Assembly: GCA_023055355.1 (NCBI GenBank)
Contig: JALJCS010000001.1
Coordinates: forward strand, 96,705,381-96,769,380
Direction of reading: 5' to 3'
Source of the DNA: Agelaius tricolor
Lineage: Eukaryota; Chordata; Aves; Passeriformes; Icteridae
Length of the DNA stretch: 64,000 nucleotides
The notes under the pieces are model-generated. The model was not told where the DNA came from. It worked only from the letters and a program-made list of their open reading frames with translations, and did not search any database. Made by a program: the position numbers and the translations under genes. Below are positions 11,588 to 24,095 of the stretch, in pieces. Position 1 is the stretch's first letter. Each line of letters opens with the position of its first letter.

Positions 11588-14500
11588 CTGCAAAAACACA
11601 CAATGAAAATCAATTAAAAATAGAGAAAAAGTTTTGGAAAAAGCAAATGATTTAGCAACAATTTTAGCTCATTTCTATTTCAACAAAACAAAGAAATGTA
11701 CAAACATGTAGAACAAGCAGGGTGTAAGCACAGAACAGAGGAACACTAATGTCAAGAAATCAACCATTTTCATTGTGAGAGTCTTTACCTGAAAATGGGC
11801 AGACATCCCAATTTCTACATATAATCAAGCTGGTGCAACAGATATGAAAAGAGTGAAAAAAATTATGTGGCAGGCTGAATTATACACCTGTTAAATATTC
11901 TGGATGCAGGGGACGTAAATCCATGATCATCTAAACATGGGGTTGTTTAAATGTAGAAAATATTACAGTAGCATTCTAAGAATTAATGCATGAAACAGGT
12001 AATAAAATTTATTTTTTAAGTAATTAACTCCTCCTACTATCTTGAAACATAGCAGTTTAACATAGCTAAGGCTATTTGAGAGGAATAATTTCTCCATTCA
12101 ACCAGTCATATCAAAAACACAGTTATTTTCTAGAAGTTTGGTTTTTCTTTAACAAGACCTCCTTTAAAATCACTACTTTGTCCTGCAATGATCACCTTTA
12201 CTTCAAATAATTATTTGTTCTTGTGTTTTCAACTTCCATATGGCAGTGTTTCTTTAAAAACAGATATCTTGGCCTTCAAGGAGCTGTGGTGCTATAAAGA
12301 GCATTTTCTTCAACTTGAACAAGTTATGGCAACTCATATTGTCTGTGCCTGCCACAGGCCTTTGACTTGCACTAACAGAGAGAGTGTTGTAAATGCCCCT
12401 GAGCCAAGGCTTCCTTCAAGTAACTTAATCTTTGTGGTAGTAAGTAAATTTCAGAGCGATCTATATATTCTGTTATTCTCAAACTTTGTAGCATTTTAAA
12501 TTCAAAGCAATACAGGTAACATCAATACCATGAAACCTGTCACTTTTTAGCAGTTCTAGAACTAGACCAAATATTTATCAGCAACTATTCTAAATCACAG
12601 GAGTATTTGCTACATTAATTATGGTTTAACAGGTTATAACATCTCAGAAAAACTTCTTTTAAGTTGGAATTTTTTATGTGTCATGAATTTAGTTTTATTT
12701 GAGGCAACCTCCACAAAATCATCTGCTTTTGTGCCAACCATGGATTTATATTACTCTCTACAAAACCACTATTTTTCTAAGTCAAAGCGCCCCTCCCCAG
12801 ATCAGTGATAGGAGAGAGACACCTATATGAAAGCTGCCTGTAATCAACCTGCAATCAGAAAACACAGATAATTTCAAATTACTGGAAAATAAGTACTCTA
12901 TGTATGTTCAATTAAGAGATACTAAAGTTCATATGTGTGGCTTTTATGCTGTTAGTTATACACTGTGGCTTTATTTTTTGGTCTGTGCTTTGCCAGCACA
13001 AAGATATAAGGCCAAAAAAAAAAAAAAGCACTACACTCAGGATTAGATATTTTAAACTATAAGCTACTGCACAAATCACAATTGTGCCTGCACAATCCAT
13101 TTGTAGCATGCTTGGGGAAATGTCAGAATTCTCTGTGTGCTGGTTGGGTATGAAAGTATATACAAAGGCATCATTGTGAATTCCTTCTGCACTTCTTATT
13201 TAAAAATAAGAAAAATAAGTACAACAAACTACATTAAAATTCTGCTACAATTACAAATCTAAGGCATGAAATAAAGTTATCATTATCTTCAGTCTCCCAT
13301 AATGCAGAGTCCAATCTAGCAAATTCTGCACATGCAGAATGTCACACTGGGCCCAGCAATTATTCCAGATGACTAATTATGCCAGTAAATGTGTACCTTA
13401 ATTGCAATGAGTCCAGTTCCACCATCAGATATGCAGGCACAGCTCCAATTACTTCAATGGAAGTTGCATGGAGGTATCTGAAGGCAAAATTGAGCACTTT
13501 AGGTGAAATTTTTAAAGATGGCCTCTTATGTTAAGGACAGATATGAAAGGATTAAGATAGATCAATTAGGGACTGAAGTAAAAAAAAATTGGTATCTTAA
13601 TCCTATCATACGTGCATGAAATAGACTGAGGATATGAAATCAGAGGGAAAAATGAGACCCCTTTAAAAATTTAGCCCTACATGTGTATGGTGCACAGATT
13701 AGAGTTACTCTAAACATAACCCTTTATTTGTGTGAATTTTAGGTCCTTTAGCCTGTCAACTGTAGGTTATACTAAGTAATATATATGGTTTGTTACCCTG
13801 TATTACCTATGATACCTGGGAAAGAATATTCTGTTATGTAATTTCATGATACTTCAGAGGTTATTACTTCAGTCAAGACTGAGTAAATATTCAACCTTAA
13901 TTCTGTAATTCTTGATTTTTATTATGTTTAAATCCTTAAGCTTAATACATTTATGCTCTGGTTTTTCTTTATATATATATATTACTATATCAAAGAATGT
14001 GAGAACAATTAATGAGCACTGTGAAGTAAATCTAATTCTCCAATGGAAAAATTTGATTTTGTGCATGAAATATAATGCAATTTAGCACCAATTAGCTGTG
14101 AATTTATTTCTAAGTATGCAGTTGCATGAAACTACTCTAGAAAATCCAACTGTGTTCCTTCCAGCTTTATTTACAATGCACATCTGAGCATATGTTAAGT
14201 GTAACTCAGTTGTGTGATGGAAAATTTTATCTGCCTGACCAGTGGCTTGGGAAAACCTTTACATGTTAATCATGAGAAGCAGAAAAAACTCTAACACAGG
14301 AGCAAAAGCACATTAGCAAAAATGTAACAACCATAGGTAACAACACCATATGATCACATTGCATTCCTGGAACATGGCTGGTTACCACAGGTAACAAAAA
14401 CTTGACATAAAAAGTACTTAGCCTGTCTATTAGAAAAATATGGATCTACTTTGTTTAAGGACATCACTATTTACAGAGTGCTTTTCCTGGAGGTCTTGAG

Positions 14501-14964
14501 AGGTAGAACTACACAGTAATTTACACATCAAAGCACTGTAATCCCAAGACCTTTAAACTCTATAGTGGATCTGGAATTAAAAAATGAAGATTTACCCTAA
14601 GTGTCTCAAAATAGTGGTAAAACTACCATCAGTATCAGTTGTGTCAATGTGTTATTCTCTGGTGTCAGAAGTCACACTTCAAAGAGCTGTAACTCTCATC
14701 TCTTCAAGGGCTGATAATTCAGACATGAGATCAATCAGTGTAAAAGTAATTGAGAGAACTCATTGATCAGACTGCTTAAATAAAGGGTGCAACCTTATAG
14801 TCAAAGCTTACTACTAATAAACCACACGAAGGTTAGCAACAATGATTTACATAAACAATCAAGCCATGCAGGAGAGAAAAGACACACATATGAATGGAAT
14901 CAAAATGTAATATTTCAATTCCATTAATCTATTTAAAAACCCGTCTGACTCCTGTAATGCCAGG

Positions 14965-15252
14965 TGTACTGGGTCTGGCTGGGATGGAGGCAGTTTTCTT
15001 CACAGCTGCCTGTTCTTCTAGTTGTGACTTAGTGCTGATAACACATCAGTGTTTTAGCAATTGCTGAGCAGTGCCTGTACAGCACCGAGGCCTTCTCTGT
15101 TCCTCATGCTGCAGCCCCCTGCCCTGTCCTGGCTTCCCCCTGCCCCAAGTAGGCTGTGAGAAGAAAAAGGTGGGACAGGTGACCCCAACTGACCAGAGGG
15201 ACCATTCCATACTGTATAGCATCATCCTCAGCAATAAAACTGGGGGTAGCCT
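14965..15252 (+). mobile_element. Truncated solo LTR fragment of an avian endogenous retrovirus (TguLTR5-like)
   Basis: The segment is GC-richer than its surroundings and matches, from memory, the U3 part of a widespread bird LTR. It begins TGTACTGGGTCTGGCTGGGA, followed by TTTTCTTCACAG, then GATAACACATCAGTGTTTTAG and TTGCTGAGCAG. Near the end come GTGACCCCAACTGACCAGAG, CCATTCCATACTGTA and AATAAAACTGGGGG. The last element sits where related copies carry their TATA region (normally TATAAA) and is degraded. The R and U5 parts are missing, there is no internal coding region, and no target duplication is visible because the 3' end is lost. It is a non-coding, presumably inert relic antisense to RIMS1. 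Its presence is the best single argument for a bird. Confidence 0.75.
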
Positions 15253-18200
15253 ACAATATGCAATTCTGTAGGACACTACTTGAAAGAGGCATGGAATAAA
15301 CTAAAGAAAATAGCTACAGATCTTATTTTCACCCTGCAATCTACCCTCAAAGAAAATTAGGACAGACTAAGAGTTGTTTTGTCTTAAAGAAGATAGCCAC
15401 TTAATTTTTCTAAGACTTTACCTGTTTACTAAGGTTTTATGTGCTAGTGACATTCCTTTAAATATATGACTATTATGTTAAGATTTACAGAGTTACATCT
15501 GGTGCCACTAACTAGCTGACAGCCCTCATCTTTATTACTATCCTCAGAAAACTGCTATGGGCACGTTTCAACCCCTAAATGATGTTCAACTGAGGGAGAA
15601 GTTAGAACTGGCTAGAATCCTAAATGTTCAGAATATATGCTATATTTTCAATTATGTACAAAATAGCACAATAATCAATATACTGTACTAATATATCAGA
15701 TGAAGTAGGGCAGATAAAGTTTTCCTTTTTTCTTTAATAAAACCTTTCTAGACAGATGTGTCATATGGCATATTTCTGTTATCCACAGATTATGAATCTA
15801 ACAATTCAAGTAATATGACTTTATAAGGAATTAAACTTGCATTAGCATCAACAATAGACCTATCCTATGAAAATCACTGAGAGCTACAAAAGCAGCACTA
15901 ATAGCAGTGGCCAGTACAAAGGAAACAGAAGTAATTTTAAGGTCTAAAGTTCTCCTTTTAAGGTTTAATACAGGGTTTAAGCTCCATGCTAGATGCAAAA
16001 TTCCCAAATGACATGATGCCTTAAACACCCATCTATTAGGCTAACAGCATAATATAGGAAACTTTTGTGGGTTCATTTAAATAAAGATTGTAGAACAGGC
16101 AGCAATAATGAACTAGCAAGAAACAGCAAAGATGCTGTAGCTGCCTTTCTAGTTCTAGGTTTTTTTTATTCTTGAGCTCTAACTCTTTGCATATCCACCT
16201 CTCTCAAAGAGACTCTACATTCTGAAAATTTTGGAAAACAGTGTATTTTGTCAATAAATAACATCTAATAAGAATCCTGTCATACATTTCAAAAAGGGTA
16301 GGTAAATCAGATAAGTAATAAGATATATGTTTAAAAGATAAAAGTCAAGTGATTAAGCCCAGGAACAAATTTCCATCCCTTGTACTCATTAAGTGAAAAT
16401 ACCTTTCTATAAGAACATTCTTGCTCAAAGCCAAGCATGGGCTTAAGGCCAGAATGACTGGTGACATTACATGGTCTGTGATTCAAACTGGTAGCCATAC
16501 TGTGCTTTTCTAGCTGGTAGAAAACCTATGGATGTCTTAGCACTGGCCATACCATTTTCTGTAATGATGAAGTCTGCAAAAAAGGCAGCCTTTTCTCATG
16601 AGGCACTTAATATTTCTGTTCAAGATGGTCAAGGCAGAAAGAGGAGGTGCAGGCAAACAGTATGACTTGGAAAAACTCCAAATCTTACATGCACTATTAA
16701 ATGTCAGAGGAAGCTACATAACAAAGAAATTGGCATCAAGATTTCAGATAGCTGCAACTCTCTCCAGAATGTATCACACATCCATTCTTTATGATGCAAA
16801 TTTTAGGAGAAAAGGTCTAGAAGTCTAAAATGACACAAAGATTTCTTACATAACAACATACTGAAAAGTAAGTTGAACTTAAAATTTATCTCCTAAACTT
16901 ATAATCAGTGCTTCTGGGGCAAACTCAACAGGTTCAGGCAGGGGAAGAGAGAACTGCACTTATTCCAGAAGACAGGAGAGGTCCGACCTATTCTTCAATT
17001 TCAATCTTCATATTAGGAGGAAAGGTTGAACAGTGACAAACAGCTACAGCTTTAGTGCCATCAAGAAGCATATACACAGCCTTTCTACTCAGCAAAAGCT
17101 AGGAAATTAATCTGTCTGAGCAACGTAGATGTTCTGTGGATGGGAATCAGGGGGAAAAAAAACTATCTGTTTTGAGGAATTATATGTGAAATAATAAAAA
17201 AAAAAATCTTGTTTGAGAAGTGGCAGCTGAGGAAGAAACTAGGCAGAACTCATGTCCATAACAAAGACAAGGAAATAAAGCAGCAACAAGATTTGGATGG
17301 GAGAGTCCTCTAGTGCAGAGATGGCTGTGTGGGACAGAAAAGTCTCACTGGTGTTGGACCAGGATGATCCATTTCAGAAATAATACAGTGTCTCTATTTC
17401 ATTTCTGTTGATCCTGCAGGATGATTTTTGCAGTATGCACACACAAAATATCCTTGCAATAGGTTTCATGGCTTTAAAATTCACAGCAAACTCTACCAGA
17501 AAATTTAAAAAGCACACAAAATCACGAGCAGATAAATGTTCTGAAATATAAGGTAAGTAAAACCAAAAAATCAATTTGTTGCCAAGATGAAGAACTTGCT
17601 ATGACTTCTTTGAATAAACAACTTCAAAAAATAATGGCAACATGCAGATAGTGAGGGAGAGAGTTCTGAACCCTGCTCTACCTGACCAGAACCTACTGTA
17701 GCTACTTCAAGGTTGTATGCATGGATTTCCTCTCCATGGGAGCTAACAGTTCTCTGGACCTCCTCCCAGTGATAATTAAGGCACAACCAAGGGACATAAT
17801 CAGATTTCCAAGCTGGGAGATGAGCTTGGATCTCTCAGTACACACGGAGGCATGGTGGCCATCTTGATATTAACAACTCACTCCAGAAGGAAGATACAGA
17901 AACCTGAACTGGATGATGCAACATTCAGTTCTTTCTCAAAGAGCTTCAGGGATGATCCACAGAGAAGCTTCTATGTAAAAGGAAACAACAAGGAAACAAA
18001 CACAGACCTCTTAAAATTAGGGAAGAAAAAAAAAACCTACAAAACAACAAACCACTGATTTTGGCAGCAAAAAACCCCCAGCATTTTCATAATCTGCTGA
18101 AGACTTTATTGCAACCTTTTCCATTGATGGAACAGATGTTTGTTGCAGACTCATATGGTCAGTATTGTTCACTTCTGTAGTATATACTCTCCCTCACATT

Positions 18201-19449
18201 TATGTCTCCTTTCATAAAAAATCCTGTAACTCCCCCATCCTCATCTCTAACTCACCTACTATCTAATCTTATTACCTCTTGTAAGAAGTTACAGTGAGCT
18301 ACTAGTGTAAATCAGCTCAAATTAAGATATTTATGGTCCCCCAGATCTGCTGGGACTTCACTCTTCTGGCTGCTCTTCTTTTGCCCAGCCCTTTTTAGCC
18401 CCTGGGTTTCATCTGCCATCAGCTCCCTTGAGCCAGAGGAATCTGTGCATGTAAATATCCCACCACCTTCTACACATGCCCAAATATTGAGGCAGATCCA
18501 TCCAAATCTTGTGGAAACAAGCTCTTTTACAAACCTGTTAGAGACAGTCTAGTTTGTCTGCACAAAGTCCATTGCTTTAAACAAAAAAATATCCACTGCA
18601 GCCCAAATCTTGACAGAGGCATAATCAACAAACAGGTAAGACTGATTTGTATTGTCCTGTTTGAGAGAAATATAAATACTGAGACAGAAATAATTTGCAA
18701 AATCAACCACTGTTAGAACTCCCTTAAGTCATTTCATAGTATATTCTAAACACTGCAAAAATAACATATAATTGCTAACACCTAAGTTACATATTTCTTT
18801 TTCATCTCTTTTTAACATTATCATGAAAACATACTTCTGTATGTTTGACGTGGGTGTTGGAGTTCCTACCTAGTGGAGAGGTTGCTTTGTTTTTACCTAA
18901 GCATCCATCCCTTCAGAAAGTAAAGTAGTTGCAGGAAATACTTTGATTCAAGTTCAACTCACAGTTTGGCTGTGACCCACCCAAGCCTGTATTCATACCA
19001 GAATTTCCCAAGATGAGCAGGACTCAGGAATAAAGGTTAGAAAAGGTTAATCAGTGCTAGTAATGTTTATGTAGCACAGTATTTTGATTTTAACATTAAA
19101 AGGGAGGGGTAAGTTTTAAAAAAAATTTTCTCTACAAGCTTCATTTGCATTTTGAAGTAATTTCTACTTTCAGCTAAAAGGGAAAAAACAGGACTTTTCT
19201 GCAATGTGGCTTTGACAGAGACGTAACAGACTACAGTTTCCATTTTGTGGGGCAGCTTTAGATAGCTGCTGTTTGAGCTCACTGATTCTCTGGTATTAGC
19301 ACAGGCATGAATTCATAGAGGTGAGCATTGTATGTCTGCCCCTAAAACCTACCCCACAATGGGAGTAACTTTGTGACATGAGACTGACATGCAAATAGAA
19401 CACAGCTCATTCTTCAGAATGTCTCGGCATGAAAAAAATAGTTTCTGAC

Positions 19450-19490
19450 CTTTAACTATAGTTAACTACAGTTAAAGAAACTATAGTTTC
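19450..19490. repeat. Back-to-back palindromes
   Basis: A 28-bp near-perfect palindrome centred on GTTAAC (19450-19477, arms CTTTAACT...AGTTAAAG) abuts a perfect 14-bp palindrome GAAACTATAGTTTC (19477-19490). A further CCTTTAACTAT copy follows at 19492-19502. The pieces look like successive inverted and direct duplications of one CTTTAACTATAG unit. Confidence 0.85.
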
Positions 19491-19913
19491 ACCTTTAACT
19501 ATTCCTAAGCCCACACCTAGGAAACATCCTTCACTGCTGCCAAGGACCATGGCTGCATCTCTAGAAGCATGTGCTGTGCAGAACTCAAGAACACTTTAGG
19601 AAAAATCTTAAGTCTTTGTGTGAACATTAACTCAATCAAATACTTTCTGAGCCATATTCTGTAAAATATCATGATTACCTCTGTTAAATCCAGTACATTG
19701 CATTTCAATAGGCACATGAGAAATCATGAGAGATGAGAGAAACCATTGTCAAATTCTAAAGAGGGCATCAGATAGCACAGAGATATTTGAGAAACAACCT
19801 TTTTGTATGTCAACACTGTTAACTAAAACCTATGCACTGACATGGAGTATAATGAAGGAAAAGCCAGTATCAACAGCTGCCAAACATTTGTAAAAAATTA
19901 CATAAATATTTAC

Positions 19914-19943
19914 CTTTTGTGGGAGAGTTAAAATTCTCTTGCT
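19914..19943 (-). CDS. RIMS1: Candidate RIMS1 30-nt in-frame microexon
   Basis: On the minus strand a segment bounded by TTGAAG| and |GTAAATATTT is 30 nt long and would enter and leave in phase 1. That is exactly the phase of the junction between the exons at 25441 and 11475. It would insert Glu plus QENFNSPTK between GSIEQ and ASLVV, with no stop. A tract TTTCTTTTTCTGTTTCC lies 25-45 nt upstream of the acceptor, as is common for neuronal microexons. The immediate polypyrimidine tract is weak. I do not recall this peptide from any RIM1 isoform, so it is inferred from splice signals and phase only. Confidence 0.4.
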
Positions 19944-22900
19944 CTTCAATGAATTAAATGCACGGAATGATGGAAACAGAAAAAGAAATCAGCAAATTTA
20001 AAGTTAGATAAAGAAATGTGTTACATGTGACAATGGCATGTACAGTAGTCAGTACTCCAGCAGATGTAAAAGTAATGTAGAAAATTAAAGTGATAAACCA
20101 TGACAAATAATAAAGCCTATGACTTTTTCTTTAAAATTAACAGGAACAATGATGTTACAGAGAACCAGATTGTGGAATCTTTAAGTATTCTGCTAGAGAA
20201 GTATCATCATACCCAAATTTATGAAGGACATAAAACATTGTTTTAAATATCACTCTTACTTCTGAACCACACAGCACTATTTGAAGCCTCTTCTGCAATA
20301 ATGAGTGTTACAAATTTATTTTCTATTAACTGAAATCTATAATACTCAATAACCAGCAGACTATTAAAAATCCATTTTTAAGGAAAACATAAAAGATTAT
20401 GAGGCTTGAACTCATTTACGAAAGTTAACAGTGTGAGAAAAATACTCTCCATTATGAGTAAAGATTCCACAAGCTGCCTCAAAATATGCAGTGCCACCTA
20501 ATAATTTAAAAATAAAACCAGAAATATGGAGACAAAACAAACAACACTGATAGGCTGATATCTAAAACTGAAAGGACTTATTCTTTTTCTTCTGCCACTC
20601 AATTATTATACTGATAGATTTGAAAAATTTTTTGACTGAAAAGGTTTAATCTTTTACCATTACCACAACCATACTCTCACTGCAACGACATTTCAATGAT
20701 CAAGTACACAAACACAGAACTGTTTTCACTAGCACTTCTTTTTCTTTTGGGATCTTAAATTGGTTAAATATAAAAAGATACTTGCAACTCAATGTATTAT
20801 TTGACAACATACTGATTTTCTGTACTAAATTCCGATTCTTGTTTGTTAAAAGAAAAAATATTGGACATCAAAACACTTTGTTCCTCTGTGATGTCACCAT
20901 TGTACAAATATCACACACATGAAATTTATACACATAATCCCCATTCAGTTCCAGCAGAATCTTCATGTAGTTTTCCCTGATGTAACAGCAGCACACATAC
21001 ACACACATGCACTTCACCTTCCATACAAGTGCTGCACACAGCTTTTTCCAACATGAGCTAAGGTACAGCAACACCTAATGCTGGATGCACGTTTGCTTTG
21101 CTCGGTGTCACCACGTGAGCCCTACTGCTGCAGCCAGATGCCACTGGAGACACACAACCCCACTGCTCCAGTCAGGTTTAGAGATGCTCTTTATGTGGAA
21201 ACAGACTGCTGTTATCACAAACCTTACTCTCATTATGTGACTTCTGAAATAGGAAATTACGTTGTCAAAGCTATGAAAAAGAAACCCAAAGAAGACCCAA
21301 ACAGAAGGCAGATAGAGGAAAAAAGACCTGTTTTTCACAAATTACCCCTGAAAGATTGTTGCTATACCACAGCCATTGCATATTTATATTGCTGGTCCAT
21401 GAATTTCAACAGTGTTTTTTTCCTTTGTTATTTACTTGACAGAGCGATAATATAATCCCTACTATCTGATGGTATATTCACTTCCTTGATCAATACAATG
21501 ATCAACCATTATGCAAAAGTACAGAAACCCACCCTCAGTCATATTCAAGCAAGAATTCCTGTGACGTTTGATAGCTGCAGGGACAGAGGACGACTGAGTA
21601 AAGACCACAGATGTACCCTTTATATGAAAGTATAATTTTAAAACCATGCAACTACACCACAAAGTTGTTATAGAAACAGCTAAAAGGCAAAGTCAACGCA
21701 GAATCCCCATCCCTCTTAACTATTGCACAGCTCCACTCAAACATGATGCAAATAAAAATACAGTGATGCAAATCTCTTACAGCCCAGCACAGAATGACAT
21801 ATTGAGAATACACCATTGTCCTTACCATGGCTTAGAATTTCACTGCTTTAGTCACTGAGCCAAAACATCTTCATAAAAAATGTTATAAAAAACTCTTATA
21901 AAATCATCCATTAATACAAGAAAAATCAAAACCACTTCTTTAGTAGCATAAGTTAGGGAAATTACTATTAAATTGTGATGCCTTGAAAACACACACAGAC
22001 ACACCTATACAGGACTAATTTTCAATATTCAAACATCTCAAGACCTTTCAATACAACAGTATCCCAGTCTTGTGTTCTAATAAATACTGCTGAGAGGGTT
22101 GCAAAGGAAATAAATATAACTACATCGTCCTTGAATATGACTGTAATAAAAATAAAAATCACATTGCCTAAAAATTACAGAAGCCTACAGTCTTAACTGC
22201 ATCCACTTTTTAAAACCTGCATGCCCTCAAGTTGCTATTATTTAGTTAGTATTTTCTCAAATATAATATAACTATTGCCTCACCTCCACTCTAAAGCTAC
22301 ACAAAGCTGCTCTCCCCTTCAGAACATAATCACCAAGACTGCCATTTTTTCTCTTTTTTTTCCAGTGTGACTTATAACACTGTTTAAAGGTTTTAATCCT
22401 TAAACTTGATCTTTTCCTCTACATTTAAGTTTGTTTCTCCATTCCTGATCAGTAGTGTCCTATCAACTCTATTTCTGTAATTGAATAAGGATCACTACTT
22501 TGGTCTTCTCTGTAACAACTACTTCTGTGGGTTTGGTTTGTTTTTTAAGAAAGTATGTGAATTGTTCAGGATCTTGGAAAACTACCTTGGTTTCTTGTAA
22601 GTTGAATTTTTATTATTCTCAGACCTCCAACCAGAGTAGCAACTGAGACAACATCATTTGTAAAGACAAAGAAACAAGCTTTTGCTTAGTTCTAAACTTG
22701 ACAACAAAACGGAATGTCTGAAATACGTCAGCCAAGCCTTATTAGCATGGATATGATCACTTACAATTGGTAGCTAAAGATTAGAGATTAATACTTATAA
22801 TATCACTCTACTTCTCCACATGAAAACTGCTACCAGTCTGTCACTCCTTCATTAAATCTCATTTGTTCCATAAGGAGGACGTTAAAGAGCAATAAAATTA

Positions 22901-23754
22901 CTTCACTGGATTCTTCTATGTCTTCTGAATGTTCAAGACAGCAAATAAGAAGACCATTCTTGATATACAAATATGTAATTTTTTTGTAGCAATCACTATG
23001 CCTTGTGTAACAGACTTAAATGCACATATCTATGTATTTAGATGAGTATTTGACCCTCATAAAACAATAGGATTCTTATGGAATGCAAAGAAGTACTTTA
23101 CTATAAAAATGATACTTTATGGCATATCACACTGGTTTTCCTTGATGCATGACGTCAAGATGACCATCAAAATATAGAAAGAAAATGCATTTTGAAATAT
23201 TTCCAAGGATATTGCACTAGGTTTTGACATCATCTATATCTACAGTGACTGTGAATTTAAACCAATAAGGACACACACCAGTTCCAAGCACAGTTAATGC
23301 AAATCTTTTACAGACCTCCATATGTTTTGGGTTCAATACTACATTAAGGTCAGATCGCTTCTGGTTTGACTCTGGTACTCATTCATCAGGGATTATAGAG
23401 GTGAAACTAATATTAAAATCTGGTACTGAAAATCAGAGCAAGTACTGTGGTCTTATGGCCTTAGTGAATTTAATTTTTTACAGTAGCATTAAGTTAGATA
23501 TACTAGTATATGTACTTCAACAGATACTGACACCATTTTTTAAACACATATTATAAAAACTATTCAACTTAGTACTCCTCTGCAAACACGTTCTGAGCCT
23601 GAACAGAGCATTAAACATGGGTAAAATAAGAAAAGCTCCCTTTCAGAAGCAAAGTCAGTCATGCAGACGAAACCCAAGTACTGTGCAGAGAAGGAAATGT
23701 CTTTAAGCACTGATTCCATGTGCTGTGAAACAGCCCCAGTAACAGGTAGCACGA

Positions 23755-23815
23755 TTTGTAACAACACCAAAGCACGGCGCATCTCACCTGCCCGTTTCAC
23801 GTGAAAGGCGCGAGC
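23755..23815 (-). promoter_or_regulatory. Small CpG-dense element with E-box palindrome and splice donor
   Basis: About eight CpGs fall within 60 bp of otherwise CpG-poor intron. Among them is the perfect 12-bp palindrome TTTCACGTGAAA, whose centre CACGTG is a canonical E-box. On the minus strand the element runs directly into GGGCAG|GTGAGATG, a strong 5' splice site in the sense of RIMS1. One reading is an internal promoter with a short non-coding first exon for a truncated RIMS1 transcript. No TATA box or initiator can be assigned with confidence, so this is an inference from composition and the donor. Confidence 0.3.
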
Positions 23816-24064
23816 ACAGTAAGCACAAGTGTAAACAGTTCACTGAAACTGCATTACTTCACAAGTGTTCACGGTATCAACAACTTTATAAACCCAGAGT
23901 AGTTTTGGCCTTCTGGTCAACTTTCATTTTTTCTTTCCTCTTATGTACACATCCCATTTCTACTCATTTTCATGGAAAGGTCTACATTCATTTGTCTTCA
24001 ACAAAACATAAACTGGTGTTTTACTCTCACACATCAGTTACCAAGACCAGTAGAAATATATGAT

Positions 24065-24095
24065 ATATGAATATATATATGATATATATTCATAT
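24065..24095. repeat. Perfect 14-bp AT-rich inverted repeat within an AT microsatellite
   Basis: Arms ATATGAATATATAT (24065-24078) and ATATATATTCATAT (24082-24095) are exact reverse complements around ATG. Flanking GATATATGAATAT units extend the self-complementary tract over roughly 24057-24110, a likely cruciform or slippage site. Confidence 0.9.

Noticed and set aside
21078..21455. A 125-codon plus-strand frame with an ATG.
   Set aside because: Composition follows the local bases (many Cys/Tyr/Lys), there is no domain or promoter context, and it overlaps a shadow frame on the other strand.
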